The notes under the pieces: generated by a model
The model's input: only the letters and a program-made list of their open reading frames with translations
What the model was told of the DNA's origin: nothing
Database searches by the model: none
Position numbers and translations under genes: made by a program
Source of the DNA: Mytilus edulis
Lineage: Eukaryota; Mollusca; Bivalvia; Mytilida; Mytilidae
Reading direction: 5' to 3'
Length of the DNA stretch: 64,000 bases
Assembly: GCF_963676685.1 (NCBI RefSeq)
Contig: NC_092350.1
Location: 62,737,674-62,801,673 of the forward strand
Part shown: piece by piece, positions 36,885 through 46,549 of the stretch
Layout of the letters: each line of letters opens with the position of its first letter
Numbering within the stretch: position 1 is the first letter of the stretch

Positions 36885-37140
36885 TTAAGGTGGTACCCAA
36901 CACCTTGACTAAGATTAATTTGGCTACTTTAATTTTCATAAAATTTTGACAAAATGTTTACATTGACCCATGTGACCCTTTGACAAAAATATAAAAATTT
37001 CATAAAATTTGACCCAACCGTTTTGTCAGAAAAAAATCATTGGTTATATAGCAGTTTGACCAACACTTACTTATTAAAAAGTATGAATGTCATAACCCAA
37101 ATATAAAACATGTAAAAGGAGACAATAAATGAGCCTGCAT
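36885..37140 (-). mobile_element. TTAA-bounded MITE, truncated inverse copy
   Basis: It starts TTAAGGTGGTACCCAACACC and follows the inverse of the 9762-10042 copy, then loses similarity near 37140. It abuts the last RIC3 exon, so it may lie in the 3' UTR. Confidence 0.7.
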
Positions 37141-37152
37141 AAGAAGAGATAA

Positions 37153-37440
37153 TTATTCAGTTGACCCTGTTTGACCCTTTCTCTGACGGACACCTGATTC
37201 CTCTTCTTCATGTTTATCTTTAATAACTTCTTCAGTATCCTTAACTTCCTCACTGTCTGCTGACATTACTTCCTCTTTCTTGTCCTTATCCTCCATTGTT
37301 TCTGTCTGTGTGTCTTCTTTGGTTTCAGATGCTTTTACTGTCTCCACTTTAGAAGAGTTCTTTTCTTTATTCTTATCAACCACTTCATAACTACTGATAT
37401 CAGGACTAGAATCACTTGAACTGTTACCATTGGCTTTTGC
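37153..37440 (-). CDS. RIC3: RIC3 exon 6 (acidic tail, stop)
   Basis: It opens after tatgtttacag and encodes 95 residues rich in Glu, Asp, Lys and Ser, ending at TAA 37153-37155. Confidence 0.85.
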   Translation of the reverse strand, partial: AKANGNSSSDSSPDISSYEVVDKNKEKNSSKVETVKASETKEDTQTETMEDKDKKEEVMSADSEEVKDTEEVIKDKHEEEESGVRQRKGQTGSTE

Positions 37441-40400
37441 CTGTAAACATAATATATCAATTTTCATAAAATACCTAATCAAAGAACTGAAAGTTCTGAA
37501 AACTAGTGAACTTAGTGACAAACACAATAGTCAAAAAATATGTGCAAGCTTTAATTTATTATCTCACTATAGTTATTACACTAGTTGAACCTTTTTTATA
37601 CTTAAATTTTAATTTTGTTATTTAACAACTTGTGTAAATAAAGAATAAAATGCATCTATTTAGATCTACAAGTTCGATTTTCATTACAGGCAACCTAATT
37701 GAATACATCTATTGTTTGTGTGATCTTGTATGAAGTGAGAATGAAAAATTTTACAATATACATTGCACATGTTTAAAATCTGTTTTTATCTTCCTGCTAT
37801 TTCACTGCAACCAGGATAATAATTTATTTTAATGCACAAAGTTAGAATTTACTGTCAGTAACATTAGAAAGTACCAAACAGTACTATCACACAGGGTTGT
37901 TTTTCAAATATTCATGAATATGAACAGCTGTTTTTTTTTTATCAGACTTCCCATGTATTTGCATCTTTGGTTTTACAAATGACAGTGGGTGGCTGAGGTG
38001 TTTAAGGAGTCAAAATACTGTCTCACTAGCCAGACACTACTGATTGATTTGATTTTAGGTGCTTTAACGCAACATTTTGGGCTATTTCATGGCAGCCAGA
38101 TGGTGAAGGAAGATGGAGTGCCCGCAGAAAACCACAGAACTGCTATAGGACAACTGACAGTCCTAGTCAATTAAGATTGGAGTCAAGTGCACCTGCAGGA
38201 GCAGGGTTCGAATTCACAACCTCGTAGCTGACTGGCTTGTGATGACAGTAGTAACCACTTAGACCACTCAGCCACCCAGGACCAAGCCAGTCAATACTGA
38301 GGTGAGTTTGAATCCTGCACTTGGCCAGTGCTTTTTACTCCAATCTTCATTGATTCGGAGTGTCAATTTTCCTTCTGAATGTCACGGTCACACAGTCATA
38401 AAACTTTCGAGCATGAATTTTGTTCCCAGACTCGAAAATCAAACAATCAAATTACTGGATTTCATGTTTCGAGCATGATTTTTGTGCTCTGAGCACTGAG
38501 CAAAGTTTTATGCCTTCAAGGCCAGGTTCTCTGCGGTTTCCTCCACCAATATAAACTGACCGCCACAAAATACCAAAATATTGTTGAAAGTGGCTATAAA
38601 ACACCAATCAATCAATCAATCAAAGTGACAATTTATTAATTTATAGGGTTGTCTCCCTTAGATTTAACAGAGCTCAAAGATGATTGGTCAAAATACCTGT
38701 TCTTGAGATTTAACATCATCAGAAGCAACAAATAAAATTTTATTTACCTAAAGGGTTGTCTCCCTTATATTTAAAAGAGCTGAAAGATGATTGGTCAAAA
38801 TACCTGTTCTTGAGCTTTAACATCATCAGTAGCCACAGTCTCAACTTTGGTAGATACATGCTGCATGGCATTCAGAATCTTAGACATTTGTTTTTCTGTT
38901 TCTTCAAGTCTTTTTTGTAATTCTCTCATTTCTTCAGTTGCTAAACATAAAAAAAAAGATATATGTATAGTTAAAAAAAAAATGAAAATAATATCCAATA
39001 TAGATTGGGGAAACTATTTTTTAATTAATAGTGTTGTATTGTGATATATATTAATTTTGAATTTACAGCTAATGTAGTAGATTCATAACAATTTGTTTGA
39101 TAACAATTTTCATGGATGAGGTATAAAGGTAAACCACAACTTTAAAACACATTTTCTTAGGGATTATATACAGAATTTGGTAAACCAATGAAATCATGTA
39201 TCTCCCAAAACAATAAATACCCAGTCCACAAAAAGAAATTAATCTACAGTCATGACAGTATAAACTTGTGTGTGTTCAAAGAACTATGAATGTTGATGGA
39301 CCATGAAATCACTAGTATCTTTGTTTGTCACATATTCAAGGCGTAACGATAGTTAACATGATCATCCCTAGTTTTTTATGAGGTTTGTGACTTTGTGTTT
39401 ATAAGTCTTTAGTTTTTTTCCATGAAATTTTCAGGTTTTTTTTTCACTTGTGAGAAAATCATTTAAACTAGCATCATTCAAGAAATATAGCATCGCATTA
39501 CTATGATGCTCAAAGACCTTGAGGAGAACATTGAGTTCTATTTTGTTGTGTATTATACACACATTTACCCAAGACATATATTTCATCAACAAACTTACAT
39601 ATGTTATTATCAACATTTGAAGCTCTGTCCAGTAAGTCTTCTAATCCTTTCAGTTTATTTTCCTGGTCCTCCACCTCCTCTCGCTGAGGTTCTACTGGTC
39701 TGTTGTCACTACTCTGTTGTTGGCCAAAGGACATACCACGTTTACCATATCCCATGCCATTTTCTTCTTTATCTTTCTTACCAAACACCTGGAAAATATT
39801 TATCAAAGTTAAGGATAGTGGCTGCTGGTATTAAAAACAAGAATAAATGGGGATTTGTCAATGGGACATAGATTATGCCACTGATTACAATTAATGTAAT
39901 AATGGCACATTTCTCAATAACAGTAAAAGTGATGCCAACCAAGTTCCGAATTGATCTGAGTTTTTGTGGAAATAAGCATTGTATATTAGTTTCATAACAT
40001 TTGATTGATGTAAACTTAAGTTTGAGAATAAAAACAAAAAAATCAGCATTTTTTTTCATTCATGAATACAGGAACATAACTCAAGAATGAGAAAACGACA
40101 CCACCCAAATGCAAACATGATGTGATCTGTATCTTGTGGTAATAATCATTGTGCATAATTCATAACATTTGGTTGAGGCAAACTCAAGTAACAGAACGGA
40201 AACTAAAAATTTTGCAATTTTTCCATTTATAAAGGGATATAACTCTAGAACGGTCAAAGTGACAGCCCCAATATTCAAACTTGTTTGGTGTTTTGTGGTA
40301 ATAAGCATTGTGCATAGGTTTCATAACATTTGGTTGAGGCAAACTTGAGTTAGAACATAAAAACTAAAATTTTTGCATTGTTTTCCATTTCCAAATTTAA

Positions 40401-43400
40401 AGAAAAAGTCATTAGGGTCAGTATTGGTACAGTAACAATGAGTAAGCACACATGCCTTTTTTTTACATACCTTTACAAGAGTATAGATAAGATATCCAAT
40501 TATACCAAAGGCATAAACAGGAAGTAGCATTCCCATCATGCCTCCCCTACCGGAGGAGCCTTGTTTATTCTGTTTGTTCATTTCAGCTGCTGCTCGCATT
40601 CCAGGATGTGGTCCTGGCTGAATTCATAAATAAAACAAAATGGTGTTATATTGTTATAGATATAAAACTCATTGGGCCATTAGAGTTAATATCTGCTAAA
40701 GGGGGATGGATGGTCCTTTCTGAGGGGTGTAAAATTTATACATCTTAGGGGTGAAATTTTGTTTTTTTTCATCTGACACGTGCACTTATACGCAAAAATT
40801 TCTGAGGGTCTTGCAGCAGTAAATAATTAAAAATAATTACATCTTAGGGGTTACAAAAAATACCTATTTCAGATCTTAGGGGTGCTTTGGAATGTAGACA
40901 GTTTCATATCATGCATTATCTGGTATTGTATTTAAAATTCTGATGGATACAATCCTTACAGTAAAAAATTCTGATAGGTCAAATTTTCCCATGAAAGCCT
41001 ATCCACCCAATATGAACAGAAACTCTACATCTGATAGGTCTTAATTTATAGATCTGATAGGTTGTTTTTCATGATGTTTTTTTCTGATATACAAAAAAAT
41101 CTCCCCATCCATCCCCACCTGTCAGAAATTAACTGGAATGGCCCATTATGCTCATCTCGCTTTTAAAATTTATTAGAAAAAAATATCAACAAAAAATACT
41201 AACTCCAATATCAGATCACCCTCTTGGTGCATCTGACATCACTACTTGCTTTTAGTGGGGATCTCATTACTAAGACCTATGTTTTTTTTATGCAGATATA
41301 GTGTTTAGTAGACTTGTTTCTTTTATTCATTATTTTTCTTTTTGTGCCAGGGCTTCCAAAAAATATTTGAGCCAGCCAGACATTTTAAATCTGATCCCGA
41401 TTTTAATTCCTTAAGACTAAGTCACAAAAGGCAATTATGGTAATCAGATGGCCATTCCAATGATTGACATTAGATTAAAAACTTTACTTTGATATGAATT
41501 TGATGTTCGGATGTAAACTGTTAAATTGGCAGTGCATCATTCAAAGTGTGCATATCAGCGTGCTCATATCTGCCTAAGACTCTTTATTTGTGCAAAATGA
41601 CATTGACATTGTCTAGAACTTTACTTTCGTTTTTAAAATCACATTTTTCTCAAACCGGATGTTGACGTGACAATGGTAAAACATGGACCATAAACGGATA
41701 CGTAAAATCTGTGTACGTTTACAAAGCTTGACTGAGTGAAGAAGCTCTTTCCAGATAATCTTACGTCTCTCTTTCATAATTTTTTTTTTACAATAGATTC
41801 TTTTACTGTATAAAGTGTGATACGATTTTTCTCAGCTTTCCATTAAAAAAGGTCATGTTTAATTTTGAGGAATTACAATTATAAATTATGTGGGGTTTAC
41901 GGTTTACATGATGATTTTTTAAAAGCTTTTTTGTATTCACATTCACACTTTTGGTTGTCAGTATAAAAGAAAGTTTGCACATTTTTTAATTATAAAGGTT
42001 TGGACTATGACTTCTGTTGTAAATCTATTGTTAGTATATCATGTTTATATCATGTGATTGTGTTGTGTAAATATAGTTTAATGTTATGAAGACATATGCT
42101 GTGTTCAAATATGATACCAAGCCATTCCTTATGACATGTATAAGTTGAACTAATACAAATTTATGTAATAAAAGTCATTTAACTTGTTATTTTCATTCCA
42201 CTGCGATTAATTGTTGGTTGTTGAATGTCTGGTGGCAAATATTTCATTCATGTTTAGGTTGAATATAGCCATGCTAGTTCATTGTACGTACACTGCAGTT
42301 ATAAAAATTGTAAATTTTATTTATGTCAAAACAATTTAAAACACTTACACGCATGTGTCTTTTGATATCATCATGGTGTGGATCTGGTGATCCATGCATG
42401 TTTCCATGGCCATGAGGAGAGGGTCTATTGGGTGGATGAGCTAAAAAAATAAACAGAAAAAAATGTAATGAAATGCAAAACAAAATTACAAAAAAGTCAT
42501 TTCTTTTTACATTTTTTTTTAAAATAATCATCATCAGCAGTCAGGGGTACTACTTGTACAAGTTATTTTTAATTACTTGAAGAAGTAATATTAATATACT
42601 TATATAAGTAAATTTGTAGGCTACTTATACAAGTGAATCTTTGTTGAATTAATGAGATGAAACAATGAACTCTAATTAAAAAATATGAGCTAACCTAGGA
42701 AAAATCATTAAAGCCCTGATTTTACATCTCAAAACTTAAGAATATTTGTAGGATTGTAAGAAAAATTTACTTTACAAGTAAATTTTTTAGAAAATTAAAG
42801 GGAGATTATTTAAACATTATTAATTTATATATGTGTATATTTTTATGCCCCACCTACGATAGTAGAGGGACATTATGTTTTCTGGTCTGTGCGTCCGTTC
42901 GTCCGTTCGTCCGTCCGTCCGTCTGTTCGTCCGTCTGTCCCACTTCAGGTTAAAGTTTTTGGTCAAGGTAGTTTTTGATGAAGTTGAAGTCCAATCGACT
43001 TCAAACTTAGTACACATGTTCCCTATGATATGATCTTTCTAATTTTAAAGCCAAATTAGAGTTTTTACCCCAATTTCACGGTCCACTGAACATGGAAAAT
43101 GATAGTGCGAGTGGGGCATTCGTGTACTGAGGACACATTCTTGTTTTTTACTTCTTCAAGTAAATTAAAATAACTTATATAAATGACTGATCAGGTATGG
43201 TTATGTGTTCATCATTATAAACATGTACATGTTATATTGATAATTTAGTAAGTGTAAATGTGTTGTATCCGTGTTGAAGACTACTTTGACCTTTAATGGT
43301 TTACTTTATACAAATTGTGACTTGTCCTATTGTGGAATTGGCACTCATCATACTCATACCACATCTTCTTGTATCTATTTGCAGTAAAACAAATATGGAT

Positions 43401-46274
43401 GTTTACCAAAGCTCTGAATTCTTGATAACATATATTTATCATGTAATACATGTAGGATAACTATATCATATGTTCCAGACTGTATGAGTATTTAGACTGT
43501 ACACGTACGGTCTGGACAGTATGCGTACTTTTTTAAAATACGCAATATTGTCGGACTGTACGGTCTGGCTAACATTAAGAAGTTGGTCAAGTTTATTAGA
43601 TACAAATGTAAATAATAGATCAACAAATCTTATATCTCAAATTACTGTAATATAAAAAGTTCAATTGATATTTAAATGAAAACTTAATATTTTAACTTTT
43701 TTAAAAAGGTCACGCTAGTTTAATCTGTTAATCTCCTGTAATTAGCATGTCAGTAATACATTATTTAAAGGCCAGTATGCTCATTGAAATTGAAGGTAAT
43801 GGATGTAAACAAAACGTAGGAGAATTGTTTTAGAATATTTGGAAACTTTAAAAAAAAAAAAAAAGAATGCATATGCAAAAGAGCATGCATGAACTGCAAA
43901 CATGTAAATGTAAAATAACAAAAACAACATTCCTTGTGGTAGTAAGTCATGTAAGTGTCAACTTGAGCGAGAGTACAAAAATAGGATTCAGATATAGAAT
44001 TAAACAAACATTTAATTTCAATTGTACGCTTATTCACTATATCCATCTAATGTAAAAATAAAATCTTGTAGAACTGAAACTACAAATTTTTGGTAATTGT
44101 TTTTTTTTTTAATTTAACCCATATGATACCAAAACATGTATGGTCAGCTGGACCGTACGAGTATACTCATATGGTCCGACCGTACGCTTACGGTTCAAAT
44201 ACTTGTATGGTCTATAACACATACATTTTTAGCTAGCTATAGGAATAATTGGATAATAGTCCTTTGCCGTCAGTTATGGTATGATGAAGGATTGCCCATT
44301 TTTTTGTAACACTAGTCCAAACAATTATGAAATTTTGAAAGGCTATTATATTTTTTTCTTTTTCTTTGATGCCTTACATTGATAACAAGGCATCAAGGAA
44401 AAAATTTAAAATAGCTTTCCTAGACATCATAATTATTTGGAATAGCGTGACACATGAAAGTCTAAACTCACATGAAATCAGGAAAAAAAATCAGACAGGA
44501 CATGTTTAATTACAGGTTGGATAGAGGATTCTTACAAAACAATAAACAAGTCTGTGATCAGGATGCCTCCCACTCAACCCCCTACACCTTATTGCTACAT
44601 TGTTTTCCCGACTTGAAATCTGTACCGCTTGGATTTTTGACATCATACAACAATCACTTTAGCATTGTGGCGTCAGATATTTTGTGTTGTGACATCAAAA
44701 TTTTACAGGAACCTGTTTGATGTTCAGTAAAGGCGGACAAATTATCATTGTGTGATGTGTTTTTGTACTAATACCAATTTTCACTGCTAACGGTTTTCAC
44801 TGTTGAGTTTTTATTCAGGTGTATACTCAAATTTAAAAAGCATGTCTTGTAGATTGATTTTAGGTATCTATTTTTTTTGTCTAGGCTTACTATCAGTCAG
44901 AGATATACAACTCTATAGGGTTATTACAGAAAATAACTTGCGTGTGTTATTACAGATACTTTCATGAGTTGTCTACTCTTTATTTCTTAAATTTTCTAAA
45001 TCTGTAATAACATATGTTTGTTATTTGTAAAATATTTTAATTTATAATGGGTTCTAGGGAACTCTTGAGACTTTGCGCAGAAACTAAATGCATAGCCTTG
45101 ATAACTAATTTGTTAATTAAATTAATACATTTTTGATTTACCATGATAAATCAATGAGACGAGGCTTTTAAGAGATAAACTTAGCTGTAATAACAAGGCT
45201 CAGTTATTAAAGTAATGTAACTTATTTTATGAGACACTTGGGAATTACTGGGAAGCTTGCGCAGAACCTCATTACATGCTCTGGTCATTATTTCTTACAA
45301 TAAATTAAAATACATTGTAATTAAGCATGATGTATGTTTGAGCAAATGCTTTGGAGTGATATAGAGAAACTGTAATAACAACCTTTAATTATTATAGGCA
45401 TATTTTTTCTGTAATAACATAGGTGTACTATGCAAAATTGGCAAACTATGAACTGTTATATCTTTCTATAGTTAAGTATACATAAGGACAATAGTAATAC
45501 CAATAGAACTTGTATACATTTTAACTAAACTAATGATGTATATTGTCCCTTTGAAACATGTAACATACATATGTTATCACAGTTCTTTGATTTTTTAGTC
45601 CACAATAACAAATGTCTGTTATTTTTCTGTAATAACCCTATAGAGTTATATTCCTGACTGTACTATGGTTTTTTACTGTTTCCGATTACTTTGCGATTTT
45701 TGTATGTCAAAAAACAGCGTCATATGTTTTCATATACTCATGAACGTCTTTAAAAAGCGACGTTGAATATGTTTTAAATTCTTCAAGTTGTCATGGTTGT
45801 AGAGGTGTTGTTGTTCTAAATATAGAAACCGAAAAACATGCCACAATGTACGATCATGACGATTATGCAGTCGAAACCAACGAAATGTGGTTGATACGAA
45901 AACATATGACATACGAAAACATATGACACGAGGATATATGAAATAGCGATAAGATGTACCAGACCCCTTATGGCCCTTGGGTACCAGAAATGAGTTGAAG
46001 GGTGCATTTTCTGATTTATTGATTGCATGTAAGAAAGGTTGGCATGTATGTTGTAAAATGCTTGTTTTCAAATCTTTTAAGACTCACTTGGCTCAGTCTT
46101 TTGTTTTTGAGTAGGCACTCCTAACATTCTCATTACAATAGGATGGAAAAACTTAGGATACAGTGCCGTAAAACATGCTACAATGACGACAACAGTAACA
46201 ATAAGTCTGACAGAAGACAGTCCTGTAGCAGACTGGTGTGTATGCCCAACTTTAGTGCTTGCAACCTTTTCCAT
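37153..46274 (-). CDS. RIC3: RIC3 acetylcholine receptor chaperone (six exons)
   Basis: Six exons with GT-AG borders and matching phases give a 346-residue protein; human RIC3 is about 370. Joined exons: 46274-46088, 42440-42349, 40617-40471, 39788-39599, 38940-38804 and 37440-37153. The start is ATG 46272-46274; an upstream open stretch has no ATG. In order it has a first membrane segment (VRLIVTVVVIVACFTALY), a Pro/His-rich spacer, a Gly-rich turn with 'SGRGGMMGMLLPVYAFGI' leading into the second membrane segment, a coiled coil in exon 5, and an acidic tail ending in a basic 'GVRQRKGQ' that resembles the human C-terminus. RIC3 is an ER membrane chaperone for folding and assembly of nicotinic and 5-HT3-type receptors. 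The gene is divergent from CNOT11. Confidence 0.85.
38033..38283 (-). mobile_element. tRNA-derived SINE in RIC3 intron 5
   Basis: Read on the minus strand from 38283, it has an A box (TGGCTGAGTGG) and a B box (GAATTCGAACCC) of a Leu/Ser-type tRNA head. A body follows, then an 'atcaaatcaatca' tail near 38040. It lies head to head with the element at 38284-38622. Confidence 0.7.
38284..38622 (+). mobile_element. second SINE, opposite orientation, CAAT-type tail
   Basis: The body word 'cggtttcctccaccaatata' and the tail 'caatcaatcaatcaatca' mark the 3' end. The tRNA-like head appears degraded. A related 3' end ('cttcctccaccaa', 'agtggcgttaaaacac') is in CNOT11 intron 2 near 55770-55850. Confidence 0.6.
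38646..38735 (-). repeat. duplicated 3' end of RIC3 exon 5 plus donor
   Basis: The copy carries 'gggttgtctccctta', 'gatgattggtcaaaatacct' and the exon end with its GT donor, about 110 bp from the original. It encodes the same DDVK-QEQ end with one substitution. No acceptor is seen, so it is a pseudo-exon fragment. Confidence 0.75.
38804..38940 (-). CDS. RIC3: RIC3 exon 5 (coiled coil)
   Basis: The acceptor is tatgtttag and the donor is AACAG followed by gtatttt. 'MRELQKRLEETEKQMSKIL' has clear heptads. The 3' end of this exon is duplicated about 110 bp downstream (38646-38735). Confidence 0.85.
39599..39788 (-). CDS. RIC3: RIC3 exon 4
   Basis: It is bounded by ttttccag and ACATAT followed by gtaagttt. 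It encodes a Gly/Met then Gln/Glu-rich linker ('QREEVEDQENKLKGLEDLLD'). Confidence 0.8.
39840..40380. repeat. about 155-bp tandem monomers in RIC3 intron 3, array 2
   Basis: Roughly three diverged units share 'ttcataacatttggttgagg', 'gtggtaataagcattgtgca' and 'ataactctagaacgg'. It is the same family as 26625-27010. Confidence 0.65.
40471..40617 (-). CDS. RIC3: RIC3 exon 3 (second membrane segment)
   Basis: 49 codons, phase 0 to phase 0, with donor GTAAAG followed by gtatgta. It holds the most conserved RIC3 block, 'LLPVYAFGIIGYLIYTLVK'. Confidence 0.9.
42349..42440 (-). CDS. RIC3: RIC3 exon 2 (Pro/His-rich spacer)
   Basis: The acceptor is tttatttttttag and the donor is ATGCGT followed by gtaagtgt. 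It encodes 'RPSPHGHGNMHGSPDPHHDD'. The matching spacer is also His/Pro-rich in human RIC3. Confidence 0.8.
42534..42800. mobile_element. palindrome-studded element, copy 1 (RIC3 intron 1)
   Basis: It begins CAGTCAGGGGTACTACTTGT. The sub-terminal words ACTTGTACAAGT, ACTTGAAGAAGT and ACTTATATAAGT are each palindromic or nearly so. It is the inverse of the copy ending at 55575 and shares 'gagctaacctaggaaaaatc' with it. Confidence 0.6.
42845..43146 (+). repeat. GTCC-rich dispersed repeat E, copy 1
   Basis: 'atgccccacctacgatagta', then a run of CGTCCGTT/CGTCCGTC units, then 'cccacttcaggttaaagttt' and 'ggggcattcgtgtactgagg'. Related copies are at 55950-56125 (+) and 58343-58508 (-). Confidence 0.7.
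43473..44214. mobile_element. TIR element with GTACGGTC motifs (RIC3 intron 1)
   Basis: The left end 'ccagactgtatgagtattta' and the inverse of the right end 'tagaccatacaagtatttga' align. Further in, 'cgtacggtctgg' pairs with 'gaccgtacg'. The interior is AT-rich and non-coding. Confidence 0.6.
44894..45660. mobile_element. TIR element with TSD TACTAT (RIC3 intron 1)
   Basis: The left end CAGTCAGAGATATACAACTC and right end (inverse CAGTCAGGAATATAACTC) continue through 'tatagggttattacagaaaa'. TACTAT flanks both sides (44888-44893 and 45661-45666). Its interior repeats the word CTGTAATAAC several times in both orientations. Confidence 0.8.
45720..45960. repeat. dispersed repeat F, copy 1
   Basis: Inverse of about 53680-53860 ('accacatttcgttggtttc', 'tacattgtgg', 'atattcaaagtcgctttt'). 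Confidence 0.6.
46088..46274 (-). CDS. RIC3: RIC3 exon 1 (start, first membrane segment)
   Basis: It ends at GAGCCAA followed by gtgagtc, in phase 1. Confidence 0.85.
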
Positions 46275-46511
46275 TTCTGACAGCAGAAAGGCCAACGAGA
46301 AAAGTAAACAAAACGAAATCTCGTTTGAAGATCACGTGATCGATCAATATTAAGCTAATTTGATACGTGGACCTATCCTTTATGTAGTGGAATCAATCAA
46401 ATATAATTTATTGAATTGATTTAAACAAATATGTACAAAATTTCCGTATTGTAATAACTTAGGATTATGTTTGTCGATATGAAATAACGTAATCTCACGT
46501 TACAAAATAAA
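46275..46511. promoter_or_regulatory. divergent RIC3/CNOT11 promoter region
   Basis: 237 bp separates the two start codons. It contains the 12-bp palindrome GATCACGTGATC (46330-46341) with a TCACGTGA E-box, and no obvious TATA box on either side. A shared bidirectional promoter is an inference from spacing. Confidence 0.65.
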
Positions 46512-46549
46512 ATGGCGCTCTCCTTGAAAGAGCTTGCATCTTTGCTCAG
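46512..46549 (+). CDS. CNOT11: CNOT11 exon 1
   Basis: The ATG at 46512 opens 12 codons plus 2 nt ([12 protein letters not shown]), then AG followed by gtacta. Confidence 0.8.

Noticed and set aside
38193-38283. Functional tRNA-Leu/Ser gene
   Set aside because: The head is followed by a SINE body and CAAT-type tail, and the arms do not fold cleanly.
42274-42534. Unspliced 86-codon frame around RIC3 exon 2
   Set aside because: Only 42349-42440 is exon. The rest is intron read through.
46275-46295. RIC3 start seven codons upstream
   Set aside because: The upstream codon is TTG. The first ATG is at 46272-46274.
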